DNA of 64,000 bases from Geothrix terrae (GTDB lineage: Bacteria; Acidobacteriota; Holophagae; Holophagales; Holophagaceae): assembly GCF_022808775.1 (NCBI RefSeq), contig NZ_JAKZLA010000005.1, forward strand, positions 186,001 through 250,000, given 5' to 3'. Position 1 is the first letter of the stretch; the number at the start of each line of letters is the position of its first letter. A program made the translations under genes and the position numbers. Shown here in pieces: positions 35,954 through 45,989 of this stretch. The notes under the pieces are model-generated. The model made no database searches and was not told the origin of the DNA. It was given only the letters and a program-made list of their open reading frames with translations.

Positions 35954-36286
35954 TCAGGGTTTTTTGTGCGCCGCCAGGGGCCGCAGCACGTCAGCCACCA
36001 GGCGCCGGGCGTCCTCCTCCGAGAGCTGGCGCCCGAATCCCGGCATCGCTCCCCGGCCCTTGAGAACGGAGGCCGCCAGCGCAGCGTCCTCCTGGCGGAC
36101 GAGCCAGCGACTGTCCGCCAGGTTCCGGCCTCCCAGCCGGGCCCCGTTGGGCCCTCGTCCCGTGCCATCCGCTCCGTGACAGACCAGGCAGCGTTCCCGG
36201 TAGAACTCCCGGAGATCCCTCGCCTGGGCGGCCGAGGGGGCAGACAGGGCCACCAGGAGCGGCAGCGCGATGGAACGGATCCCCAT
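35954..36286 (-). CDS. Exported monoheme cytochrome c (second copy)
   Basis: 110 residues. Signal peptide (RSIALPLLVALSAPSAAQA), heme site CLVCH followed by GADGTGRGPNGARLGG, and distal Met in GRGAMPGFGRQLSEEDA. The spacing and the LSEEDA/LTEDDA tail motif match its neighbour, supporting a tandem duplication. It probably shuttles electrons in the periplasm. Confidence 0.92.
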   Translation of the reverse strand: MGIRSIALPLLVALSAPSAAQARDLREFYRERCLVCHGADGTGRGPNGARLGGRNLADSRWLVRQEDAALAASVLKGRGAMPGFGRQLSEEDARRLVADVLRPLAAHKKP

Positions 36287-36333
36287 GGCTCGACGCTACC
36301 ATGGGCCCGCGGGCCCCGTTAGGCTGGAACGGC

Positions 36334-36419
36334 GCGCCCGTGGCGGAATGGCAGACGCCGCGGACTTAAAATCCGCTTCCGGAAACGGAGTACCAGTTCG
36401 AGTCTGGTCGGGCGCACCA
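36334..36419 (+). tRNA. tRNA-Leu (TAA anticodon)
   Basis: 86 nt with encoded CCA. Acceptor GCGCCCG pairs with CGGGCGC, the anticodon loop CTTAAAA gives TAA, and there is a long variable arm. The T-loop is TTCGAGT. No tail repeats occur near it, unlike the other two tRNAs in the window. Confidence 0.97.
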
Positions 36420-36429
36420 AGTCCAGGAC

Positions 36430-36972
36430 TTAGCCCTGCTCGGACATCAGCTTCAGCAGGGGGATGAGGATCCCGTTGAACCGCTTCCAGCCGGAGAGGT
36501 CGCCACGCACCAGGCGGTGGACCTTCACCCAGTCGCCCTCGGCGGCGGCCTTGGGGACTTCCTTGAGCATGAAGTCGTAGGCCAGGATCCGGGCCGCCAG
36601 AGCCGGCTCCAGGGCCCGTTCCGGATCTTCCACCAGATCGGCGCCCACCAGCTTCCCGAACCGGGCGTACTCGGCCCGGCCCCGCACGGGAATGAAGCCC
36701 CTGCCGCAGAACCTGGCGCCGTCGCCTGGCTCCGTGTTGCCCAGGGCACGCTTGAACTCGTACATGCGCCGGAAGTAGGCCTCACTGCCCGGCTCCCGCT
36801 CCGGGGCGAACAGGTAGCTCTCCGCCCCGATGGTGGCGATGGCCGCCACCTCCGTGGCCGGCTCCAGGATCTGGAGGGAGGCCAGGGCATCGACCACCAG
36901 TGGCCAGTGCGTCTCCACGCTCGCGAGGGGCGCGTGAAGGGTCGTCGCGATGACGTCCGCCTTGAACACCAT
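36430..36972 (-). CDS. GH19-like (chitinase class I / endolysin fold) hydrolase
   Basis: 180 residues. The segment ATIGAESYLF with Glu, followed by YEFKRALGNTEPGDGARFCGRGFIPVRGRAEYARFG, matches the GH19/phage endolysin pattern (GRGFIQxxGRxNY). No signal peptide or membrane segment is visible, as in phage lysins that rely on a holin. It ends 11 nt from tRNA-Leu, tail to tail. It may be a domesticated or stranded prophage lysin, or a chromosomal peptidoglycan hydrolase. Confidence 0.75.
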   Translation of the reverse strand: MVFKADVIATTLHAPLASVETHWPLVVDALASLQILEPATEVAAIATIGAESYLFAPEREPGSEAYFRRMYEFKRALGNTEPGDGARFCGRGFIPVRGRAEYARFGKLVGADLVEDPERALEPALAARILAYDFMLKEVPKAAAEGDWVKVHRLVRGDLSGWKRFNGILIPLLKLMSEQG

Positions 36973-37035
36973 GACTGGCTCCCGGAGGAATGCAGGCTAG
37001 GCGGGCAATCTACCACGGTCCGGTAATCTGGCGGC

Positions 37036-37914
37036 ATGGACATCCACCGATTGCACACCGGCGAAGCCGAGGCCCTCATCGCCGCGACGGGCGCCGAGCT
37101 CCAGGCCCTGCGCCTGGGCGGACACGATCTCCTATGGGAGGCGGGCCCCCTCTGGCCCCGGCACGCCCCCCTGCTCTTCCCCATCGTGGGGCGGGTCAAG
37201 GACGACACCCTGCGACACGCAGGAAAGGTGTTCCCCATCTCCCGCCACGGCTTCGCCCGGGACCGGGACTTCACCTTGATCGAGGGCACCGCCACCACCT
37301 GCACGGCCGAGCTGCGGGACGACGAGGCCACCCGCGCGGCCTATCCGTTCCCCTTCCTCCTGCGCGCGGCCTACACGCTGACTGCCACCTCGCTGCGCAT
37401 GGACCTCACGCTCCGCAATCCGGGCGAGGCGCCCCTGCCCGCCAGCCTGGGCCTGCACCCGGCCTTCCGCTGGCCCCTGGGCTCGAACGCTCCCAAGGCC
37501 GCGCATCGGCTGGTCTTCGAGGCGGACGAGCCCGGCGCCCTGCACCGCCTGGGCGCCGATGGCCTGCTGGATCCCGCGCCGCGCCCCACTCCGATCCAAG
37601 ATCGGGTGCTGCCTCTGGACGAGGGGCTGTTCCGGGAGGATGCCCTGATCTTCCTCGAGCCCAGGAGCCGCAGGGTGCGCTTCGAGGCCGAGAGCGGCCC
37701 CGGCCTGGAGCTTCGCTGGGAGGGCTTCCCCCACCTCGGGATCTGGGCCAAGCCGGAACCCGGCCCCGCCTTCCTCTGCATCGAGCCCTGGGAAGGCCAT
37801 GCCAGCCCCGCGGACTGGGACGGCGACATCAGCGCCAAGCCCGGGGGCTTCCTGCTGGCGCCCGGCACCACCCGCCGCTGGAACCTCACCCTGAAGCTGA
37901 CGGCTGATAGCTGA
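37036..37914 (+). CDS. Aldose 1-epimerase (galactose mutarotase-like) family protein
   Basis: 292 residues. LLFPIVGRVKDDTLRHAGK, HGFARDRDFTLIEG and LGLHPAFRWPL are conserved blocks of the mutarotase-like superfamily (LacX/YeaD group), with the His of HGFARD and LHPAF and an acidic residue near the C-terminus as likely catalytic groups. It is cytosolic. The stop lies inside a small repeat (AGCTGACGGCTGATAGCTGA). The sugar substrate is unknown. Confidence 0.87.
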   Translation: MDIHRLHTGEAEALIAATGAELQALRLGGHDLLWEAGPLWPRHAPLLFPIVGRVKDDTLRHAGKVFPISRHGFARDRDFTLIEGTATTCTAELRDDEATRAAYPFPFLLRAAYTLTATSLRMDLTLRNPGEAPLPASLGLHPAFRWPLGSNAPKAAHRLVFEADEPGALHRLGADGLLDPAPRPTPIQDRVLPLDEGLFREDALIFLEPRSRRVRFEAESGPGLELRWEGFPHLGIWAKPEPGPAFLCIEPWEGHASPADWDGDISAKPGGFLLAPGTTRRWNLTLKLTADS

Positions 37915-37921
37915 CGGCTTC

Positions 37922-39226
37922 CTAAACCAGCTCCGCGCCCAGGAAGTGCGGGCTGGCCAAGGTGATCCTCGCCTGCACCAGCTCGCCGAAGGGCAGCTCC
38001 CGGCCGGGGCCGACGGCCAGGTGCACAGTCTTCCACTCGCCGCTGCGGGCCAGCCACCAGCCCTGCTCCGTGGGGCCGTGGGTCTCGACGCGAACAGGGA
38101 TCTCACGGCCCACGAAGCGCTGGTTGCTGGCCCGGGTCAGCTCCGTCTGGCGCTTCTGGAGGCGGGCCAGGCGATCGGACTTCACGGCCATGGGCAGGTC
38201 GTCCTTGAGGCGCAGGGAGGGTGTGCCGGGGCGCGGCGAGTAGATGAAGCTGAAGGAGGCGTCGAAGGCCACCTGGTCCAGCACCCGCAGGGTGTCCTCG
38301 AAGTCCTCGTCCGTCTCGCCGGGGAAGCCCACGATGAAGTCCGTGCTGAGGGCGATGCGCCCGCGGGCCTCGCCCAGGTAGCCCAGGCGCTCCAGGTACT
38401 CGGCCACGGTGTATTCCCGCAGCATGCGGCGCAGCACGCGGTCGCTGCCGCTCTGCAGGGGAAGATGGAGGAAGGGCGCCACTTTGGGGTTGGCCGCCAG
38501 GACGTGGGCCAGTTCCTTCGTGAAGTTCATGGGATGGCTGGTGGTGAAGCGGATCCACTCCAGGCCCTCCACCTCGGAGACGCGCTCCAGCAGCTCAGCG
38601 AAGGTGCAGCCGCCGGCGTAGCTGTTCACGTTCTGGCCCAGCAGCTCCACCTCGCGGTAGCCGCGCTCGACCAGCCCCCGCACCTCGGCCACCACATCCG
38701 CGAAGGGGCGGTGGCGCTCGGCCCCGCGCGTGGTGGGCACGATGCAGTAGGTGCATGCGTGGTTGCAGCCCTCGGTGATGGTCACCAGCGCCTTGGCCGT
38801 GTCGCGGCGCCGGGCCACCGAGGGCGGGAACAGGTGGTTGTCCGGGTACTCGCCTGTGTCCATGACGCGGGCCTTGCCGGATCGGGCCTCGGCCACCAGG
38901 CGCGGCAGCTGCTTGAGGGCCATGGTGCCCAGCACGAAGTCGATGTGGGGGGCGCGCTTGAAGAGGGCGGCCTGCTCCTGCTGGGCCAGGCAGCCCGTGA
39001 CGCCCACCAACAGCGGGCGCCGCTGCTTCTCCTCCCGCAACCGGCCCAGCTCCGAGTAGACCTTGTGGACGGCCTTCTCGCGGATGGAGCAGGTGTTCAG
39101 CAACACCAGCTCCGCGTCCTCCGCGGCGTCCACCGCCTCGAAGCCCTCCGCCGACAGCAGCCCCGACAGCTTCTCGCCGTCGTGGTCGTTCATCTGGCAG
39201 CCCCAGGTCTCGATGTGGAACTTCAT
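37922..39226 (-). CDS. miaB: tRNA-2-methylthio-N6-dimethylallyladenosine synthase
   Basis: 434 residues from ATG 39226. The methylthiotransferase N-terminal domain provides C10, C46 and C79 for the auxiliary 4Fe-4S cluster; the radical-SAM motif CNHACTYC has C154, C158 and C161; the C-terminal TRAM domain covers about 370-434. It adds the methylthio group to i6A37 of tRNAs reading UNN codons, which include the Leu and Ser tRNAs here. A near-copy of its first 32 nt lies upstream at 39341-39372. Confidence 0.96.
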   Translation of the reverse strand: MKFHIETWGCQMNDHDGEKLSGLLSAEGFEAVDAAEDAELVLLNTCSIREKAVHKVYSELGRLREEKQRRPLLVGVTGCLAQQEQAALFKRAPHIDFVLGTMALKQLPRLVAEARSGKARVMDTGEYPDNHLFPPSVARRRDTAKALVTITEGCNHACTYCIVPTTRGAERHRPFADVVAEVRGLVERGYREVELLGQNVNSYAGGCTFAELLERVSEVEGLEWIRFTTSHPMNFTKELAHVLAANPKVAPFLHLPLQSGSDRVLRRMLREYTVAEYLERLGYLGEARGRIALSTDFIVGFPGETDEDFEDTLRVLDQVAFDASFSFIYSPRPGTPSLRLKDDLPMAVKSDRLARLQKRQTELTRASNQRFVGREIPVRVETHGPTEQGWWLARSGEWKTVHLAVGPGRELPFGELVQARITLASPHFLGAELV

Positions 39227-39340
39227 GCAAGGCCTCGGTCCTGGGGCTGCTGGATGAAGGGGACTACCCCCCGATCGCACGGCGCCTCGCGCCGTGCTCC
39301 CGCTCCCCGGCTGCGCCGGCTCGTGGAGGGGGCCCCGTTC

Positions 39341-39372
39341 TGGCAGCCCCGGGTCTCGATGTGGAATTTCAT
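39341..39372 (-). pseudogene. Duplicated 5' end of miaB (32 nt)
   Basis: 30 of 32 positions match miaB positions 39195-39226 in the same orientation, including the ATG (MKFHIETRGC when translated). The frame then runs into unrelated GC-rich sequence. The 114 nt between copy and gene (39227-39340) contain hairpins ACGGCGC/GCGCCGT and CCGGC/GCCGG. Confidence 0.85.
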
Positions 39373-39427
39373 CGGTACGCCCAAACCTTCGATTCTACTA
39401 GGAAGCCTGTCGGAACGCCTTCCTGCG

Positions 39428-41479
39428 TCAGAACCGGCATCGGGCGCTCAGGTCCACCCGGCGCCCGGGCAGGAGGTAGTACTGGCTGTCGCCCAGCTCG
39501 CTCTCGGCCACGGGCGGGCGCCGGTCCGTGAGGTTGCGGCCGTCCAGGCGGAGTTCCCAGGCCTTCGCGCGCCAGCCGAGGCTCGCCGCGAAGGTGGCGT
39601 AGCCGCCGTAGGGCGCGGTGTTGCGCTGGTTGAGGAAGACGCCGCCGGTGTAGGCCATCTCCACGGAGGCCGTGAAGCCGCGGGCCGGGGCGTAGGAGAT
39701 GCCCAAGCCGCCGAGGTGGTAGGGGGACATCTCCAGGCGTTTCCCAGCCAGCTGCGTGAGGGTGCCGTCGCCGAAGTCCTTGGCGTAGTCCCGGAACCGG
39801 GCGTCGTGGTAGCTGTAGGCCAGGCGGGCCGCCAGGTCGCTGGTGAAGCGCCAGGAGGCCGACGCCTCCACGCCCTGGAAGCGCTCGGTCCCCGCATTGG
39901 CGAGCACCGGCGATGCCGTCCCGGTGGCCGGGTCGATGACGCTCTGGGACACCACCAGGTTCTCGAAGTCCATGAGGAAGCAGCTGACCTCCAGGGCCAG
40001 GCGGCGTCCCAGGAGGTCAGCCTTGGCGCCCAGGTCATAGCTGGTGGCGGTCTCGGGCTTGAGGATCTGCGCGGCGCTGTCCAGGCCGAAGTCGATGGCC
40101 GCGGGCTTGAAGGTGCTGCGAAGGCCTGCGAAGAGGTTCACGCGATCTTCGCCGGCCTGCCAGGCGGTCCAGGTGGCCCCCGCGCTGCCGCCCAGGCGGG
40201 TGGTGGTGCGGGCATCCACGCCGGTGTCGAGGGCTCCGCTGGCAAAGTCCAGCGTGGCGGCCCGACGGGTCTCCTCGGCCCGGGTGAGGCGCAGGCCCGC
40301 CTCGAGCGTCAGGCGCGGCGCGGCTTGCCACTGGGCGAAGGCGTAGAGGCCCGTGAAGTCCCGCCGGTCGTCGATGCGGATGTCCGCCTGGCTGGGCGTG
40401 GCGGAGGCGTCCGGGGCGCCGGAGCCGTCGAGGTTCACAGCGTAGTCGAAGTCCCCACCCCGACCCCGGCCCTGCCCATGCAGGTGATCCAGGCCCGCCA
40501 CCACCTTGAGGCTGGTTCCAGCGGTCCACGTGAGGTGCGTATCCAGGTAGAGGTCCGTGAGGTCGATGCGCTCGCGGAAGCCATGCGCGTTGGGGGCGGT
40601 GGTGGTCACGTCCGTGAGGAAGCCTCGGAAGGCATCCTGGCGCGCCCGGGAGGCCGACCACGTGGTGGACCAGAGCACGGCGGCATCCAGGGCCCGATCG
40701 TAGCCCATGGTGAGGGTGACGCGCCGGTCGTTCAGGAAGGCCCCGCCGGGGTTGTGGTTGGCGTCCAGCGGCACTTGATCCGTCAACGCCCGGCCCACCC
40801 GGGGGAAGGGGCTCGCGGGCTGCTGGTCCACGGCCGCACCCTCCAGGTCGAACCGGACCACCCCATCCAGGGCCTGGACGCGGTTCCGCCACAGGAGGTG
40901 GTTGCGCTTGAAGCCGGTGCGCGGATCTTCGAAGCCCCGCGTGTCGTGGTCCACCGTGAGGGTGCTGTCCGTGGCAGACCCGACGGGCAGGTGCAGATTG
41001 ACGGCGCCTCCGAAGGTCCCATGGGCTCCGGCGGACAGCCGGCCGGAACCCTTCGCATCCAGCGGCAGGCCACGGATGACATGGATGACGCCCACGAAGG
41101 AGGTGGCGCCGTACATCACCGGAGCGGCCCCCCGCTGGACTTCGATGCGCTCGACGCCCTCGAGGCTCAGGGTGGCGAGGGCCGGGTTGAAGGCGCCGCC
41201 CCAGGGCACGCCATCCACCACGAGCAGGAAGGCGTCGAACTCCTTCAGCCCCCAGAACTCCGGCACGCTCCCGGCCGGGCCGCCGTCGCCGCCGGGAGCG
41301 ATGAACACCCCGGCCAGCAGCGCCAGAGCCTCGCGCAGATCCGTGGCGCCGCGATCGGCAAGCTCCCGGGCGGTGAGCACGGTGATGGAAGCCGGCACCT
41401 TGGCCGGATCCTCGGGAAAGCGCGTGGCGGTGACCTCCACCACGGCCGCGGGTGGAACGGGAGGGAGGGATTGCAACAT
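39428..41479 (-). CDS. TonB-dependent outer-membrane receptor
   Basis: 683 residues. Plug domain (about 13-125): VEVTATRFPEDPAKVPASIT, FLLVVDGVPW, LEGVERIEVQRGAAPVMYG. The barrel ends in RVDLSARCRF with terminal Phe. The plug begins almost at residue 13, so from ATG 41479 no signal peptide is visible, which is odd for an outer-membrane protein. The start overlaps the upstream stop (TGATG), so it is translationally coupled. Ligand could be a metal chelate or cobalamin; no riboswitch is seen. Confidence 0.88.
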   Translation of the reverse strand: MLQSLPPVPPAAVVEVTATRFPEDPAKVPASITVLTARELADRGATDLREALALLAGVFIAPGGDGGPAGSVPEFWGLKEFDAFLLVVDGVPWGGAFNPALATLSLEGVERIEVQRGAAPVMYGATSFVGVIHVIRGLPLDAKGSGRLSAGAHGTFGGAVNLHLPVGSATDSTLTVDHDTRGFEDPRTGFKRNHLLWRNRVQALDGVVRFDLEGAAVDQQPASPFPRVGRALTDQVPLDANHNPGGAFLNDRRVTLTMGYDRALDAAVLWSTTWSASRARQDAFRGFLTDVTTTAPNAHGFRERIDLTDLYLDTHLTWTAGTSLKVVAGLDHLHGQGRGRGGDFDYAVNLDGSGAPDASATPSQADIRIDDRRDFTGLYAFAQWQAAPRLTLEAGLRLTRAEETRRAATLDFASGALDTGVDARTTTRLGGSAGATWTAWQAGEDRVNLFAGLRSTFKPAAIDFGLDSAAQILKPETATSYDLGAKADLLGRRLALEVSCFLMDFENLVVSQSVIDPATGTASPVLANAGTERFQGVEASASWRFTSDLAARLAYSYHDARFRDYAKDFGDGTLTQLAGKRLEMSPYHLGGLGISYAPARGFTASVEMAYTGGVFLNQRNTAPYGGYATFAASLGWRAKAWELRLDGRNLTDRRPPVAESELGDSQYYLLPGRRVDLSARCRF

Positions 41480-42105
41480 CAGGATTCCTTGTGCTCGGGG
41501 GTCGAAGGATCGGCCTGTGGCATGCGGACCCGAAGGGATCCGTCCAAGGCTTCGACGGCCAGGTTCATGTGATCAGCCATGCCTCGCAGCCAGAGCCCGG
41601 CGAGGCTGCGAGGCGCCTCCGGGGGCCACTCAGCCTCCAGGGGCCGCGGGAGCGGGGAGTCCGTGACCCAGCGCAGGATCCAGGCCCCTGGAACGGCTTC
41701 CGCCTCCAGGCGCAAGGGGCCGGGCGCGGCCCAGGGGAGGATCTGCCGGGTGAACGCCACGACCCAGTCCTGCAGCAGGGGGGCCGGCCAGGATGCCTGC
41801 CCGGCGCCCGCATCCACGAGGTTCACGGGACACCGGAAAAGGGCGCCTGCGGCTTCGAGCCGCTTCCCCAACCCCGCCTCCCAATCCTTCCAGGGGATGG
41901 GCTCCGTATAGGGGAGCCGCCCCAGGGCCACGGCACGGGCCATGGAGATGAGAACCTTCCCATCCTCCAGAAGCGTCTCCAGCCGCGCGTGGTTCTGGGG
42001 ATCGAAGGGGAGGGCCGGATCGCCCAGATCCGCCACACCCTGGAGGCCCGTCAGCAGATTGTTGAAATCATGCAGGGTCGCCCGCCAGAGTTCCTCAGGA
42101 TCCAT
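41479..42105 (-). CDS. Degenerate histidine-kinase / ChpT-like histidine phosphotransfer protein
   Basis: 208 residues from ATG 42105 (GGGAGG upstream). The N-terminus LWRATLHDFNNLLTGLQG places His12 in the HDFNNLL phosphoacceptor motif of dimerising kinase helices. The remaining part has the size of a kinase ATP-binding domain but lacks N, G1 and G2 boxes, resembling ChpT-type phosphotransferases. No membrane segment. Coupled to the TonB receptor gene by TGATG. Function as a phosphorelay or regulator is inference. Confidence 0.6.
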   Translation of the reverse strand: MDPEELWRATLHDFNNLLTGLQGVADLGDPALPFDPQNHARLETLLEDGKVLISMARAVALGRLPYTEPIPWKDWEAGLGKRLEAAGALFRCPVNLVDAGAGQASWPAPLLQDWVVAFTRQILPWAAPGPLRLEAEAVPGAWILRWVTDSPLPRPLEAEWPPEAPRSLAGLWLRGMADHMNLAVEALDGSLRVRMPQADPSTPEHKES

Positions 42106-42198
42106 GCACCCTCCCGGCCACAAAAGCCTTGAATGACGTTACCTTGGGGACCACCCTCTGTGCATCACCGTGAAGACCGACGTCCCCAGGACTCCCTC

Positions 42199-43062
42199 AT
42201 GCAGCAACCGATCAAGCGGCTTGGCGAACTGCTCGTGGAATCCGGGCTCATCACCCCGGCCCAGCTTCAGAGCGCCATCACCCACCAGAAGATCGCCCGG
42301 GGACGCCTGGGCAGCAACCTCGTGGCCCTCGGCTACATCAGCGAGGAGGTCCTCATGGACTTCCTCAGCCAGCAGGCCGGCGTGCCCCGGATGGACGTGC
42401 GGAATCTCGCGGTGCCGCCCGAGGTGCTGAAGCTGGTCCCCCACCGGCTGGCGGACCAGTTCACCGTGCTCCCCGTGGCCACCCGGGAGCCGAAATCGCT
42501 GGTGCTGGCCATGTCCGATCCGTCGGACCTGAATGCCATGGACAGCGCCCGGTTCGCGTCGGGGCTGCACATCCAGCCCGTGGTGGCTTCGCACAGCGCG
42601 CTGCGCAAGGCCATCGGTGAGCTCTACCGGAACCTCGAGACACCCTCTCCCGGGGCCCCCGTCACGGTGGAAGTGGGCGCCTCCCACGACGAGGACGAGG
42701 CGCTCCCGGTCACCTTCAGCCTCAGCCCGCTGCCCGTGCCCACACCCGGCCCCGTTGCGGAACAGGCCTTCCCGCGGGATCCCTTCTTCGACGCCACCGG
42801 CGCTCCGTCCTACGACACCACGGATCTCGATCCGTTCCGGTTCTTCGAGAAGGCGGACCCGCCTCCGGCTCCGCCCGACCTCATCCCCGGCCGCACCCTC
42901 CGCGAGTCGGTGCCCACCCTGGAATCCTACGAGACCCGCGCCATCCTCCTGGGCATGATCCGCCTCTTCCAGCGGCGCGGCATCCTTGGCGAGGACGAGC
43001 TCCAGCGCCTGCTCGCCAATCTCGTGGAATCCGGCGAGATCAAGAACACGAAGACGGACTGA
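42199..43062 (+). CDS. Stand-alone MshEN (GspE N-terminal) domain protein
   Basis: 287 residues. Residues 6-60 contain two tandem motifs, RLGELLVESGLITPAQLQ and RLGSNLVALGYISEEVLM, matching the MshEN pattern that in MshE-type ATPases binds cyclic di-GMP. The rest of the T2SSE_N fold continues to about 150; no ATPase domain follows. A Pro-rich linker leads to a helical C-terminus (AILLGMIRLFQRRGILGEDE). Probably a c-di-GMP or type II/IV secretion adaptor; partner unknown. Confidence 0.8.
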   Translation: MQQPIKRLGELLVESGLITPAQLQSAITHQKIARGRLGSNLVALGYISEEVLMDFLSQQAGVPRMDVRNLAVPPEVLKLVPHRLADQFTVLPVATREPKSLVLAMSDPSDLNAMDSARFASGLHIQPVVASHSALRKAIGELYRNLETPSPGAPVTVEVGASHDEDEALPVTFSLSPLPVPTPGPVAEQAFPRDPFFDATGAPSYDTTDLDPFRFFEKADPPPAPPDLIPGRTLRESVPTLESYETRAILLGMIRLFQRRGILGEDELQRLLANLVESGEIKNTKTD

Positions 43063-43063
43063 G

Positions 43064-43195
43064 GTCAGCCCTCGACTTTCATGATCGCCAGGAAACCTCG
43101 CCTCGCCGGGTGCCGGCTCGAGGCAGGGCATTCAGCCCTACCTGCTCGCCACCCGGCTGAGGCTCGGCCTGCGGGATCTCCACGTTGCCAATGGC
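43064..43195 (-). pseudogene. Duplicated lepA 3' end interrupted by a hairpin insert
   Basis: 43064-43094 matches lepA 43219-43249 at 30 of 31 positions (including FLAI-KVEG and the stop); 43168-43195 matches 43255-43282 at 26 of 28. Between the halves 73 nt replace 5 nt. The insert is bounded by GCCTCGCCGGGTG (43100-43112) and CACCCGGCTGAGGC (43150-43163), which pair, with AGGGC/GCCCT at the tip. Confidence 0.85.
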
Positions 43196-43219
43196 AGGCC
43201 ATCGGGGCCGCCCAGGACG

Positions 43220-45037
<1,818 letters not shown>

Positions 45038-45173
45038 TGAGGAACCTCGAACTGGTCATTGTACTGTTGGAAACCCTCACTGTCTGCGGGGTTTTACCTA
45101 CTGGGGCCTCAAGCCGTGGTTGATCCGAGCCGATGGGACCTTTAACCTCAAGGCCGAGAGCCAAGGAGTCCGC

Positions 45174-45989
45174 TTGTCCCACTTCGCGTCTCCCATGACC
45201 ATCCTGATGGTAGAGGACAATGCCCTGCAGCGGCGGCTGCTGGAGGCGCAGATCCAGCCGCTGGGGCACCACCTGATCGTGGCGGCGAACGGCGAAGAGG
45301 CCCTGGCGCGCCTCCGGTCGGACCGGCCCGAGCCCGACATGGTGATCATGGACGTGGTGATGCCGTCCATGGACGGCTTCAAGGCCTGCGAAGCCATCAA
45401 GTCCGACCCCGCCACGGCGGACATCCCCGTGCTGGTGCTGACGGCCCTGAGCCGGGACGCCAAGGACCGCAGCTATACCGCCGGGGCGGATGACTTCATC
45501 CGCAAGCCCGCCAGCAACCTGCTCCTCCAGATGCGCATCCAGACCCACCTCCGCGTCCGGGCCCTGTCGCTCCGCACAGGTCCGCTGCCCCCCGCCCGCC
45601 CCAAGGTGCTGGTGGCGTCGGCCAGTTCCATGGTGCTCACCCAGGTCCAGAACCACTTCGGCAAGGACCAGGCGATCTTCATCGAAGCCCAGGGCGAAAC
45701 CCAGGCCCGGGCCCAGATCTTCGCCGAATCCCCCGATGTGCTGGTGCTCGACACGGATCTGGCCGATGGCAGCGCCCTGGACCTGGTGGCGACCCTGGGC
45801 CAGTCACAGGATCTGAAGGACCTGCCCATCCTCCTCCTGCACGATCCCGGCGAGCTCGAGGCCTGGTCCCGCCTCCGCGGGCCCGTGTGCGACGCGCTGG
45901 AGAAACCCCTGGCGGCCCCTGAAACCCGCCGCCGGGTGGCCCTGCTGGCCCGGCTGGCCCACCTCCAGAAACGCGTCGGTCAGGCATGA
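45174..45989 (+). CDS. Double receiver-domain response regulator
   Basis: 271 residues using TTG 45174, which has AAGGAG five bases upstream; ATG 45195 has none. Receiver 1 (about 9-125): acidic VEDN, D60 in VIMDVVMPSMDG, T90, K111 in IRKPAS. Receiver 2 (about 140-260): VLVLDTDLADG, LEKPLA. No output domain is present, so it likely acts by protein contact or relay. The stop overlaps the next gene by ATGA. Confidence 0.85.
   Translation: MSHFASPMTILMVEDNALQRRLLEAQIQPLGHHLIVAANGEEALARLRSDRPEPDMVIMDVVMPSMDGFKACEAIKSDPATADIPVLVLTALSRDAKDRSYTAGADDFIRKPASNLLLQMRIQTHLRVRALSLRTGPLPPARPKVLVASASSMVLTQVQNHFGKDQAIFIEAQGETQARAQIFAESPDVLVLDTDLADGSALDLVATLGQSQDLKDLPILLLHDPGELEAWSRLRGPVCDALEKPLAAPETRRRVALLARLAHLQKRVGQA

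Noticed and set aside
41479-42130. Cobalamin riboswitch ahead of the TonB receptor
   Set aside because: The receptor is directly coupled to a coding region; no long structured leader is available and no B12-box-like sequence was recognised.
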